Shown here piece by piece: positions 6,125-12,362 of a DNA stretch of 14,718 nucleotides. The stretch is from JAJZXY01 sp046706185 (GTDB lineage: Archaea; Thermoplasmatota; Thermoplasmata; Sysuiplasmatales; Sysuiplasmataceae). Both the position numbers and the translations under genes were made by a program. The notes under the pieces are model-generated. The model had not been told where the DNA came from. It made no database searches and saw only the letters and a list, made by a program, of their open reading frames with translations. Positions within the stretch are counted from its first letter, which is position 1. Each line of letters begins with the position of its first letter. Location: the NCBI GenBank assembly GCA_046706185.1, contig JBJKPR010000026.1:1-14718 (forward strand), written 5' to 3'.

Positions 6125-6919
6125 TCAGAGTGCTTTTGCCTTGAGTTCTGCCTGTATCTGCCTGAGTTCGTACGAGCTGCTTGACTTGTTCACGTAGTCG
6201 GCAATCGCATTGCGCACCTGATACGGGTGCTTGACGCCGTAGAAACACTGGCTGGGCAGGGCTCGCGGCACGTCTGTTCCCTTCATCGAGAGGGAACCGT
6301 TCAGCTTTTCCTTTCCTGTTATGTTCTGTCCCACGCCAACACCGGCCGCCGTGATGGGAAGTACATTGCCGAAGGAAAAAATCCTGCCCAGAACGCTAAC
6401 GTGGACATCAACGTCGACTATGTTCTCATACCTCATGTAAAGCTCGTTGTAGGTAAGGAATTTCCTTATCATTGCAATTCGCAGGTTTGTGATGTAATAG
6501 CGATATGATCTCCTGTAGAATTCAGCAGTCAGCACTGCAAGTATGCCCGCGGCACCGGTGACAGATGTAAGGAAAAGGACGCTGTTTGACCTGAACAAGG
6601 GGACTGACCTCAGGGCGAAGGAGGACAAGACTATCAGAACCAAGAACACGGCAAAGGTGAGCCAGTGCCTGTGTCTTCTAGTGAGATAGGTGGAGAGTAA
6701 TCCGAGGATAAACATCATCACGATCCAGAAGAATACAGCACCGTCATTGCTCGTTGCTCCAAACACAACGGTGAGGTAGTTGGCTGCACGACCCAGATCG
6801 CGGGCCATGTAGGATGCCCAGAGACTTGTGTCGATGAATGCGTAGTAGAACGCTCCCCAGATCAGGAGTGCCATCCCGACACCGTATATTTTGATGAAGG
6901 ATGCCCGGCTAGGGTGCAA
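6125..6919 (-). CDS. Membrane protein with bacterial-type PH domain (bPH2/YdbS-like)
   Basis: A 264-residue protein with about four membrane helices (about 8-28, 62-80, 86-104, 115-133), then a domain (about 137-245) with the bPH pattern YYITNLRIAMIRKFLTY followed by ENIVDVDVHVSVLGRIFSFGNVLPIT. That pattern is typical of bacterial/archaeal membrane-anchored PH domains (formerly DUF304). The domain should face the cytoplasm; its ligand is unknown. The only canonical start is TTG at 6919. The frame stays open 21 codons upstream and includes PDEKLVKKLHPSR, which looks protein-like, but no ATG, GTG or TTG is available there. A TATA-like GGATATACA on this strand near 6951-6960 predicts a very short leader. 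The gene follows the secretion-type operon in the same direction after 178 bp, but probably has its own promoter. Confidence 0.72.
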   Translation of the reverse strand: MHPSRASFIKIYGVGMALLIWGAFYYAFIDTSLWASYMARDLGRAANYLTVVFGATSNDGAVFFWIVMMFILGLLSTYLTRRHRHWLTFAVFLVLIVLSSFALRSVPLFRSNSVLFLTSVTGAAGILAVLTAEFYRRSYRYYITNLRIAMIRKFLTYNELYMRYENIVDVDVHVSVLGRIFSFGNVLPITAAGVGVGQNITGKEKLNGSLSMKGTDVPRALPSQCFYGVKHPYQVRNAIADYVNKSSSSYELRQIQAELKAKAL

Positions 6920-6950
6920 CTTCTTAACTAGCTTTTCATCAGGAAATGTC

Positions 6951-6960
6951 TGTATATCCG
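6951..6960 (-). promoter_or_regulatory. TATA-like element for the PH-domain gene
   Basis: The minus-strand sequence CGGATATACA lies about 35 bp upstream of the TTG start at 6919 and predicts initiation near 6928. It supports the TTG start and a nearly leaderless message. A second A/T-rich stretch at about 7025-7034 is another possible promoter. Confidence 0.35.
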
Positions 6961-7001
6961 TTAAGATACCAACCTTTCTTTGCTAAAGACCAGCCGGCGA
7001 A

Positions 7002-7019
7002 GTATCAAGTGTATGATAC
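7002..7019. repeat. Dyad GTATCA-N6-TGATAC in the PH-gene upstream region
   Basis: A perfect 6-bp inverted repeat with a 6-bp spacer overlaps a smaller odd palindrome, TGTAT-G-ATACA (7010-7020). It lies about 85 bp upstream of the PH-domain start codon and may be an operator. No bound regulator can be named. Confidence 0.35.
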
Positions 7020-7078
7020 ATGCCATTATTTAATTCATGGTATATGGCCCGCAGCAAATGATTCCATAAGCATGTAGA

Positions 7079-7102
7079 CCTGATTCGCAGTGGCGATTCA
7101 GG
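7079..7102 (-). terminator. Hairpin overlapping the last stop codon of the secretion-type operon
   Basis: CCTGATTCGC and GCGATTCAGG pair over 10 positions with one mismatch around an AGTG loop. The stop codon of the last operon gene (7098-7100) is inside the stem. The position suggests a transcript 3' end or an mRNA-stability hairpin. No clear U-tract is seen immediately after it on the minus strand. Confidence 0.45.
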
Positions 7103-7574
7103 AAATTCGGTTCGATGATGAGAGAAGAATGGAAAGACGTTTCAGCTCGCTCTGTCTTTTCCTGTCCAGCCTGACAAACTGCCACTGGAGCAGTACCCGG
7201 TCGTAACGGGAAAGAAAGCTCACTGTGTAACTGCCAAGTAGCCTGTCGAAGAGTGACCTTTCAATTCTTAGCCTGTCTACATATTCCATCGCGACACTCC
7301 TTTCTCTCACAGGAAAGAGCCTGCTTGAAATGGAATCGTCTGCAACCAGGTATGAGGTCATGGACCAGATGAGGATGCTGAAAATGAAAACCAGTCCGCT
7401 TATGATCCACTCAGCAGCCAACACTTTCTCACCGAACAAGAAACCGAGAGAGGCGGCACTCATGTCCACCATTGAAAACTGTAGCCCGCTCAGAAGAGAA
7501 AGAAACAGCCCTGCTGCAGCGTACGGCAGAATGCACGGCCTTGCAGTCAGCCTTCGGTTCGCTGTCCTCATCAC
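7098..7574 (-). CDS. Unrecognised two-helix membrane protein, last gene of T4SS-like operon
   Basis: A 158-residue protein with two clear hydrophobic helices (about 15-33 and 54-77) followed by a long basic, helical cytoplasmic-type tail rich in Arg, Leu and Ser (about 85-158). I do not recognise the family. The GTG at 7574 overlaps the stop of the upstream gene (GTGA); an ATG follows as the next codon (7571) and could be the true start, with GAGGGG 5 nt before it. Either way the gene is translationally coupled to the 235-residue gene. Its place at the end of an operon with VirB2-, VirB6-, PrgI- and VirB4-like genes suggests it is an accessory membrane part of the same complex. Its stop codon lies inside a hairpin. 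Confidence 0.65.
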   Translation of the reverse strand: MMRTANRRLTARPCILPYAAAGLFLSLLSGLQFSMVDMSAASLGFLFGEKVLAAEWIISGLVFIFSILIWSMTSYLVADDSISSRLFPVRERSVAMEYVDRLRIERSLFDRLLGSYTVSFLSRYDRVLLQWQFVRLDRKRQSELKRLSILLSSSNRIS

Positions 7575-8278
7575 AGCCCCTCATCCTCCCTGAAGCTGAC
7601 CGAAGCACCGCCGGATGTGCTCCTGTCATTCACAAGCAGGCCTGCCAGCATACCTGAGTTGAAGGAGAGACGGACGAGTGAGGCAGTGGACGGTTCTCTC
7701 GAAAATTCCTCGAGGGCAGCGATGCATTCAGCTTCCAGGCTCGATTCAGGCATCTGCCTGCTCTCGAGAACCGAGTTCAGCTGGATGGAGACAAGCTCAG
7801 CACCTGGCAGGAAATTCATGGAATCCATGCGCTCTATGAGCCGTTCTGCCCCGAGCCTGTGTCTTGCATAGCTTTCATGAGCACTGGCCACATTCACTCC
7901 CTCCTTCGGGGGAACGGGCGAAAGAGGCAATGCAAGCTGTGTGCCGCTGGACTCCGAGATGGATGAGAAGGTCAACCTGCACCTCTCAAGTGTGTCAAGC
8001 TCTCCCTTCAGCCACCCTGACCAGAACGATATCTCCAGTAGCGTGGTGGCCTGATCCCCTACAGCCACGGCAGGGTCAGGCGGCGAATTGTCAAGGAGCC
8101 TCTTCCTTATTCTTTCAGCCCACCAGAGGTTGGAAGAATCTCCCCCGTCCAGTATAGCTGCCGCTTCTTCAACCTCGGCCTCCACCTCTCTGAGCCAAGA
8201 GCAGAACATAGAATTCAGGAAATCAATCTTTTTCCTGCAGATATCGTTACTTTTTCTCAGACTACCACCCCTTCTCAA
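7571..8278 (-). CDS. Unrecognised soluble protein with an internal LSFxSGxLxGxL repeat
   Basis: A 235-residue, mostly helical, acidic protein with no membrane segment or signal peptide. I do not recognise the family. A motif occurs twice: residues 80-94 (LLEISFWSGWLKGEL) and 201-215 (LVRLSFNSGMLAGLL), 8 of 15 identical, suggesting an internal duplication of a helical unit. A TTG at 8278 overlaps the end of the VirB4 gene by 17 nt and is the start used here; the first ATG in frame is only at 8209, so the true start is uncertain. A GGGGTGG just after the TTG could serve a start a few codons later, but only CTG is available there. Its place between the VirB4 ATPase and a two-helix membrane gene points to a cytoplasmic partner, adaptor or substrate-handling role, which is inference only. 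Confidence 0.6.
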   Translation of the reverse strand: MRRGGSLRKSNDICRKKIDFLNSMFCSWLREVEAEVEEAAAILDGGDSSNLWWAERIRKRLLDNSPPDPAVAVGDQATTLLEISFWSGWLKGELDTLERCRLTFSSISESSGTQLALPLSPVPPKEGVNVASAHESYARHRLGAERLIERMDSMNFLPGAELVSIQLNSVLESRQMPESSLEAECIAALEEFSREPSTASLVRLSFNSGMLAGLLVNDRSTSGGASVSFREDEGL

Positions 8279-9953
8279 GATACCCTACAGCCTCATCCAG
8301 GCTCGATAGAGCAAGCCTGCAGTCCAGCCCTGCCGGAGTCAGGGCGGCGGCCTGCTCAGAACTGCACAAGTGCCTCTCACTCCGGATAGGTGTTATCAGC
8401 AGCGGCAGCTTCATTCCGGAAGTCACGAACAGACACCGCCCGACACCATCCCTTCTTGGGACGGATGTAGACAGGAACTCGATGTCGCCTTCATTCAACT
8501 CGAAGAATGTGGACATCTTTTCACTCAGCCTTTCATGGCGGAATACGAAGAAGGAGCTGCAATTGTTGACTATACTTTCACCATGGCTGCTGCCCATGAA
8601 GTCATCGTAATTCTGCGATACAAGCAGAACACTCATGTTGTAGTGTCTGGAGTGTCTGGTAATCTCAGTAATTATCGAGGCAGATTCAGCGTCCCTGGAC
8701 AGCACCCATGCCTCGTCGATAACGAGAGTCTTGCGGCCGCTGGTATTCCTGCAGGATTCAAACACAATTCCTGCAAGAAGGTTTATTGTGTGCCTCATCA
8801 GCCCCTTCTCGATCCCCTCAAGGTTGAGTATGACCGTCCTCGCTTCTGGTGAAAGGGCAAACTCTCCCCTGAACACAAACCCGATCGCAGGTTCGCTGAA
8901 CGCCACTTTGAGGTTCCTGGTTCCGCCGGCAGCGCAACAATCTAGTGTCCCTAAAAAAGAATATAGAGACATTTCAGGAGTGGCAACGGCACTTCTCTCG
9001 ATCTCTGTCTGAAGTAACGTACTCTCGCTGTCTGTAAGGTTCATTACTGCCTTCACAAAGCGGATGAAAGAGTGCACCAACGGCAGAAATTCTCCAAGAG
9101 GAATGGAGCCCAGACCGATTCCTTCCCTGCAAACATCAACTACAGCGCCTCCTGCGTACATACCAACTGAGAAAAATTCCCCAAGAGGATCGATTACGTA
9201 GAAACGGTCTCCCCTGCCGCTTTCCCTGAGAAGGAGCATCTTCGTGAAGAAGCTCTTGCCGCTCCCGCTCTTGCCGATGACAAGGCCGTTGAAGTTCAGG
9301 CATGAAAAACGATCAAACGAGACGACTGTTCCATCTATCGCGTTCTGGCCAATTAGCGTTCCACCAGCCTGTAAAACAGGAGATTGGGTGAATGGAACAA
9401 ATGACGGAAGCGACTGTGAAGTTATCAGCGGACAATGATCAAAGGAGGGAGAGGAGCATAATGAAAACTCACTCAGTTCACCGATCTGCCTGCATTTCTG
9501 GATGGTGTAGAGTATGGAGTTTGCCCTCAGGTCCGAAGTGAGCAAATCAAGTAATCCGTCCGTCTCCCAGGGCGAACTTGACACCACACAGAGTACAATC
9601 GATGCATAGTAGAGTCTTGTCGTGTCGAACCGGATGTCGTCCGCCAGCGCCCTTGCCTGGTCGAGCATCTTGTCAAGATCGTCAGATGCCCTGCCCGTGT
9701 GTATTCTGTCAATAACAGCAGAGGAGACGTTCAGAATGAACCTGTCTGCCATCGCAACAGAGCTTTCCTTCGATATTGGAAAGAAGGAGACTGATGCGGC
9801 GACAAACGGATGCCTGATAAGCAACCACGAAAGCCAGTCGAGTGGAAGATGTGAAGGCAATCCGGTCAGCCTTACGAACGTCATCCGTCTACGGCCGACG
9901 AACATGCCGCCTGATCCTCGTGGCCGGCCCTTTCCGTGAAAGATCTGTTTCAT
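8262..9953 (-). CDS. VirB4/TraC-family type IV secretion ATPase
   Basis: A 563-residue ATPase of the VirB4/TraC/HerA-like group that powers type IV secretion or DNA transfer at the cytoplasmic face of the membrane. Residues about 24-60 resemble part of the VirB4 N-terminal domain (FVRLTGLPSHLPLDWLSWLL). The motor domain has Walker A GKSGSGKS (227-234), the VirB4-typical VIDPLGEF (253-260), Walker B TLVIDEAW (409-416) and a sensor-like LLVSQN (443-448), followed by the helical region and a closing C-terminal segment. Length is well below the roughly 800 residues of many VirB4 proteins; the missing N-terminal part seems to be encoded by the preceding gene. There are 13 cysteines. The ATG at 9953 overlaps the upstream stop (ATGA). 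No VirD4-like coupling ATPase or relaxase is in the window. Confidence 0.9.
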   Translation of the reverse strand: MKQIFHGKGRPRGSGGMFVGRRRMTFVRLTGLPSHLPLDWLSWLLIRHPFVAASVSFFPISKESSVAMADRFILNVSSAVIDRIHTGRASDDLDKMLDQARALADDIRFDTTRLYYASIVLCVVSSSPWETDGLLDLLTSDLRANSILYTIQKCRQIGELSEFSLCSSPSFDHCPLITSQSLPSFVPFTQSPVLQAGGTLIGQNAIDGTVVSFDRFSCLNFNGLVIGKSGSGKSFFTKMLLLRESGRGDRFYVIDPLGEFFSVGMYAGGAVVDVCREGIGLGSIPLGEFLPLVHSFIRFVKAVMNLTDSESTLLQTEIERSAVATPEMSLYSFLGTLDCCAAGGTRNLKVAFSEPAIGFVFRGEFALSPEARTVILNLEGIEKGLMRHTINLLAGIVFESCRNTSGRKTLVIDEAWVLSRDAESASIITEITRHSRHYNMSVLLVSQNYDDFMGSSHGESIVNNCSSFFVFRHERLSEKMSTFFELNEGDIEFLSTSVPRRDGVGRCLFVTSGMKLPLLITPIRSERHLCSSEQAAALTPAGLDCRLALSSLDEAVGYLEKGW

Positions 9954-10606
9954 CTTGACATCAGCTCCAGCAGCCTTTCGTCGATCAGGGGATGTACCGC
10001 CTTCTCATCTTCAAGCGAAACAGGGCGCTGCGAGGCACCCACGGGGAACAGATCATGCTGAAACCCCCTTGGCAGAGACACAAAGAATGAACGTCCCCCT
10101 GCAGTGCAGCCTCCGGCATGATCCTTCCCATCACAGTCGTAACACAGCTCCTCCTCCTGCCCTTCAAAAGAAGGCACGGAAACAAAATGTATGCACCCAT
10201 CTGCGACTTGACAGATGCGCTGGAAAGATCCCAGGAAAGCCTCCCTCTCACAAGTAAGCGCGAAGGCATAGTTGACGTCCTCAACCCTGTACATGCATCG
10301 AGAAGGGTCGGCACTTTTGATTGTCCCCTTCAGCACGGTGCGAAGGTCGCTACCGCCGAACTTGCTACCCAGATAAGACAGAAGGTTTCCGAAAGGGTGC
10401 CTTCCTCTTCTCTCCTCCAGAACAAGGACACATCCTGCAGACAGAAGAAATGGAATGGAGACAGATGCCCAGAAGACTGAGTATCGCAGCAGCACCAGTG
10501 CTGCAGGTACGAGTGCAAACAACGACAAGCACTCTCTGGCAGTGAATGGCCCGAGGACTGCAGGGCTGAATGAAAGCGATAAAGGAATGTAGCAGTCATC
10601 ATCCAT
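9950..10606 (-). CDS. PrgI/VirB3-like membrane protein fused to a VirB4 N-terminal-like segment
   Basis: A 218-residue protein. The N-terminal 80 residues have the PrgI/VirB3 layout: a short lead with FTARECLSLF, two closely spaced membrane helices (about 27-43 and 45-64), then a basic EERRGRHPFGNLL turn. Residues about 90-150 (YRVEDVNYAFALTCEREAFL, then a helix and a hydrophobic strand IHFVSVPS) resemble the first part of the N-terminal domain of VirB4/TraC proteins; the next gene seems to begin where that part ends. The remainder is a Cys/Gly-rich insertion (C155, C158, C167) and an acidic tail. The ATG at 10606 has GGGGTGA upstream and overlaps the VirB6-like gene by 8 nt. PrgI/VirB3 identity is by topology and position; confidence in the exact family is moderate. 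Confidence 0.65.
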   Translation of the reverse strand: MDDDCYIPLSLSFSPAVLGPFTARECLSLFALVPAALVLLRYSVFWASVSIPFLLSAGCVLVLEERRGRHPFGNLLSYLGSKFGGSDLRTVLKGTIKSADPSRCMYRVEDVNYAFALTCEREAFLGSFQRICQVADGCIHFVSVPSFEGQEEELCYDCDGKDHAGGCTAGGRSFFVSLPRGFQHDLFPVGASQRPVSLEDEKAVHPLIDERLLELMSR

Positions 10607-11729
10607 TCTTCTTCACCCCGACATAGATCTTGTGATGCCCGTGTCCACTGACTGCTTCCGAGGGGACAGGGTAGCTGTCCTGAATGGAATGAGAACGACC
10701 TCCCCCTGCATCACCCGAAACGCGGCTCCTAAGACGCGCACCACCTCCGGCAACCCTGCCAGCCACGGCACTTCCATGCCTCCTCCCTGCTGCGAAGCTC
10801 CTTGAAGGACTCCTGGTGAGCCCGAAAGCTTTTGCGCGTCCGTTCCCGCCCCCTTGCGCGACCGAGTTTGAGCCGGAAAGTCTCAGGGGGGATGATGCGA
10901 AGCCGGCCGCATACGATACAGCACCAGCTCCCGCCAGGGAAGCGGCTGCAATGAAGGAACCGAGGGCTGGCATTCCCGCATACTGGAGTATCCTGCTGCC
11001 CACAGGTGAAATTATGAAGGGAGCCAGCAGGGGAAGGAGGTATGTGCCTGCTATTATGAGCGGAGGCACCTGAAGGGAGCTGAAAGTCGAGGAAGAGGTG
11101 GCTATGCCTATCCTCAGCCCGACAGCCATGAAAAAAGGGAGAAATGCCATTTCAAAAAACAGCCCCATTATTCGAGTGGAGAACTGCCTAGTTCTGTTGA
11201 CTGAAACGCACAGAAGCGCGAGGGGCAGGAGAGCGGCTGTAAAGAATACAAGCAGTGTTCTGACGATCAGAACCAGGTAGAGGAGGAGTGTCACTATCCC
11301 AATGACGATAAGGGCTCCGACACTGTATCCTCCAAGTTCCGCAGCGACCTGGGATGAATACCCGGCAAGCTGACCGTATGGAAGAACGAAAGATGTGAGC
11401 GCATCGTTGAAATTCAATACCAGCTGTGCAAAGTAGAGCGTAAATGGCATTAGCACGACAGAGACGAGAAGGCGGGACAGCTGTCTTGAACTGCCTGGCC
11501 TTCCGTTGAACGGTATACCCGTGAAAAGTGAGTACGCAACGAGCACAACCGCTATCGAGACGAGTGATTCTGCAATAAACAGGACCGCTTCCCATACGCT
11601 TTCTGTCCCTGATGAGAAAAGGTTCGTGCTGATGCTCATTGCAGGGACAATCGCCTTCAGAACTTCCAGTATTGAGTTACGGAAAAGCCCATCGAACGAC
11701 TGCGTGATAATGGAGTCGACACCACTCAT
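10599..11729 (-). CDS. VirB6/TrbL/CedA-like polytopic membrane protein
   Basis: A 376-residue protein with about six to seven hydrophobic helices (about 47-70, 86-107, 136-152, 154-175, 187-208, 222-241, 255-275). Length and topology fit the VirB6/TrbL group and the crenarchaeal CedA channel protein, which form the membrane pore of type IV secretion and DNA-import machines. The last 95 residues are a Gly/Arg/Ser-rich, basic, low-complexity tail ending in HGHHKIYVGVKKNG. The start ATG at 11729 has a strong GAGGTG 5 nt upstream, and that site includes the stop codon of the preceding 35-residue gene. Its 3' end overlaps the PrgI-like gene by 8 nt. Sequence motifs in this family are weak, so the call rests on topology, size and operon position. 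Confidence 0.7.
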   Translation of the reverse strand: MSGVDSIITQSFDGLFRNSILEVLKAIVPAMSISTNLFSSGTESVWEAVLFIAESLVSIAVVLVAYSLFTGIPFNGRPGSSRQLSRLLVSVVLMPFTLYFAQLVLNFNDALTSFVLPYGQLAGYSSQVAAELGGYSVGALIVIGIVTLLLYLVLIVRTLLVFFTAALLPLALLCVSVNRTRQFSTRIMGLFFEMAFLPFFMAVGLRIGIATSSSTFSSLQVPPLIIAGTYLLPLLAPFIISPVGSRILQYAGMPALGSFIAAASLAGAGAVSYAAGFASSPLRLSGSNSVAQGGGNGRAKAFGLTRSPSRSFAAGRRHGSAVAGRVAGGGARLRSRVSGDAGGGRSHSIQDSYPVPSEAVSGHGHHKIYVGVKKNG

Positions 11730-11734
11730 GTCTA

Positions 11735-11740
11735 CACCTC
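11735..11740 (-). promoter_or_regulatory. Shine-Dalgarno of the VirB6-like gene inside the preceding stop
   Basis: GAGGTG 5 nt before the ATG at 11729 overlaps the TGA of the 35-residue gene. Ribosomes ending the short gene would therefore be placed directly on the next start, a typical translational-coupling arrangement. Confidence 0.75.
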
Positions 11741-11846
11741 AGGGAACCAGCCTGTCCTCGAGAAATACAGCAAGTCTGTAGATTGCAGCAGCGAGCAGGC
11801 ACCCGACAAGGACAACCTGGGTGAGGTTCAGGCCTACCGGGACCAT
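11739..11846 (-). CDS. 35-residue single-helix membrane protein of T4SS-like operon
   Basis: A 36-codon frame (ATG at 11846, TGA at 11739-11741) encodes a 35-residue peptide with one hydrophobic helix (about 4-29), interrupted only by Gln10 and by a Tyr-Arg pair near the C-terminal end, and a charged end E30-D31-R32. Its ATG shares one base with the pilin stop (TGATG), and its TGA forms part of the GAGGTG ribosome-binding site of the VirB6-like gene, so it is coupled on both sides. GGTGG lies 4 nt before the ATG. The frame fills the gap between two operon genes almost exactly, which argues that it is real. The closest known analogy is the very small membrane partners in the archaeal Ced system, but I cannot show homology at this length. 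Confidence 0.7.
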   Translation of the reverse strand: MVPVGLNLTQVVLVGCLLAAAIYRLAVFLEDRLVP

Positions 11847-12193
11847 CAAACCACCAGCGACTGCGCGAGCTGAACCAGGAATGATGATATGAAAAGCAGG
11901 AATATGCCGAACGTAACGTCCATGAAATACTTGCGCGCCTTGGACCTCGTTTCAGGGTTTCCTGTGCTCGTCATCCACATGTAGGCTGTCAGTATGTAAC
12001 CTATGGCTGCAACGATGGTGCCAAGAGCAACCAGGAGATTCCTGACATTGGCAAGTGTGTTTGTGAGTTCTTCCTGCGGGGATGCAGCAGCAGCCGCCAT
12101 TCCCGAGGCTGCCGTCACAGTTGCGACGAGCAGTAATGGAAGACAGTATCTTGCGCAGGCCCACCTTTTCCATCCGGAGTTGTTACTTCGCAT
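11846..12193 (-). CDS. VirB2/TrbC-like pilin subunit
   Basis: A 115-residue protein with the layout of conjugative pilins: a basic start and hydrophobic signal peptide (about 1-37; R10 and R15 before a Leu/Ala-rich core, ending in an Ala run before SPQEE), then two membrane helices (about 52-73 and 92-113) linked by a short polar, basic loop (TGNPETRSKARKY, 77-89). VirB2, TrbC and the archaeal CedA1/TedC pilins share this two-helix hairpin. It is the first gene of the operon; AAGGTGAT lies 6 nt before the ATG. The expected product is a processed pilin of about 78 residues that could polymerise into a DNA-conducting or adhesive filament. The pilin class is well supported by topology; the filament's role is inferred. 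Confidence 0.78.
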   Translation of the reverse strand: MRSNNSGWKRWACARYCLPLLLVATVTAASGMAAAAASPQEELTNTLANVRNLLVALGTIVAAIGYILTAYMWMTSTGNPETRSKARKYFMDVTFGIFLLFISSFLVQLAQSLVV

Positions 12194-12213
12194 ACTACAA
12201 TCACCTTCCTGTA

Positions 12214-12239
12214 CCGAAGCAACGCAATTGCGGCCTCGG
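12214..12239 (-). promoter_or_regulatory. Inverted repeat in the leader of the pilin operon
   Basis: On the minus strand CCGAGGC and GCTTCGG pair over 7 positions, with one G-U wobble in RNA, around a segment containing the perfect palindrome CGCAATTGCG. The element lies between the probable TATA box and the AAGGTGAT ribosome-binding site of the pilin gene. It could be an RNA switch or hairpin in the leader, or a protein-binding operator. Confidence 0.5.
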
Positions 12240-12264
12240 CAGGGTGATTCTTTGAGTTGCTGTC

Positions 12265-12275
12265 TTAATTAAAAA
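12265..12275 (-). promoter_or_regulatory. BRE/TATA-like element for the pilin/T4SS-like operon
   Basis: The minus-strand sequence GGTTTTTTAATTAAGAC has a TATA-like TTTAATTA core. It predicts initiation near 12241, just upstream of the inverted repeat, so the operon leader would be about 50 nt and contain that repeat. Confidence 0.5.
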
Positions 12276-12322
12276 ACCTGACTGATACATGTAACAAGTT
12301 AACAGCAAAATCATGCATTATT

Positions 12323-12336
12323 GCAAAACGTTTAAC
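12323..12336 (+). promoter_or_regulatory. BRE/TATA box of a leaderless GNAT gene
   Basis: GCAAAACGTTTAAC has a BRE-like purine-rich part and a TATA-like CGTTTAAC centred 30 bp before the ATG at 12363. It fits a leaderless message and disfavours the TTG at 12354. It is divergent from the operon promoter about 55 bp away. Confidence 0.5.
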
Positions 12337-12362
12337 CTGAGCATCCGCATCAGTTGAATGCG

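Noticed and set aside
6111..6167. Possible C/D box RNA (GTGATGA at 6111-6117 and CTGA at 6164-6167)
   Set aside because: There are no convincing D' and C' boxes, the spacing is poor, and the segment runs into the coding sequence of the PH-domain gene.
7023..7052. CCAT...ATGG dyad around an A/T-rich stretch upstream of the PH gene
   Set aside because: Only four bases pair with certainty on each side of the A/T-rich centre; this is within chance.
8370..9939. Several plus-strand open frames opposite the VirB4 gene
   Set aside because: They are shadows of the ATPase reading frame; the motifs are all on the minus strand.
7098..12193. Classification of the secretion-type operon as a simple transposon or insertion sequence cargo
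   Set aside because: No transposase, integrase, terminal inverted repeats or target duplications can be seen in the window, and no tRNA flanks the operon.
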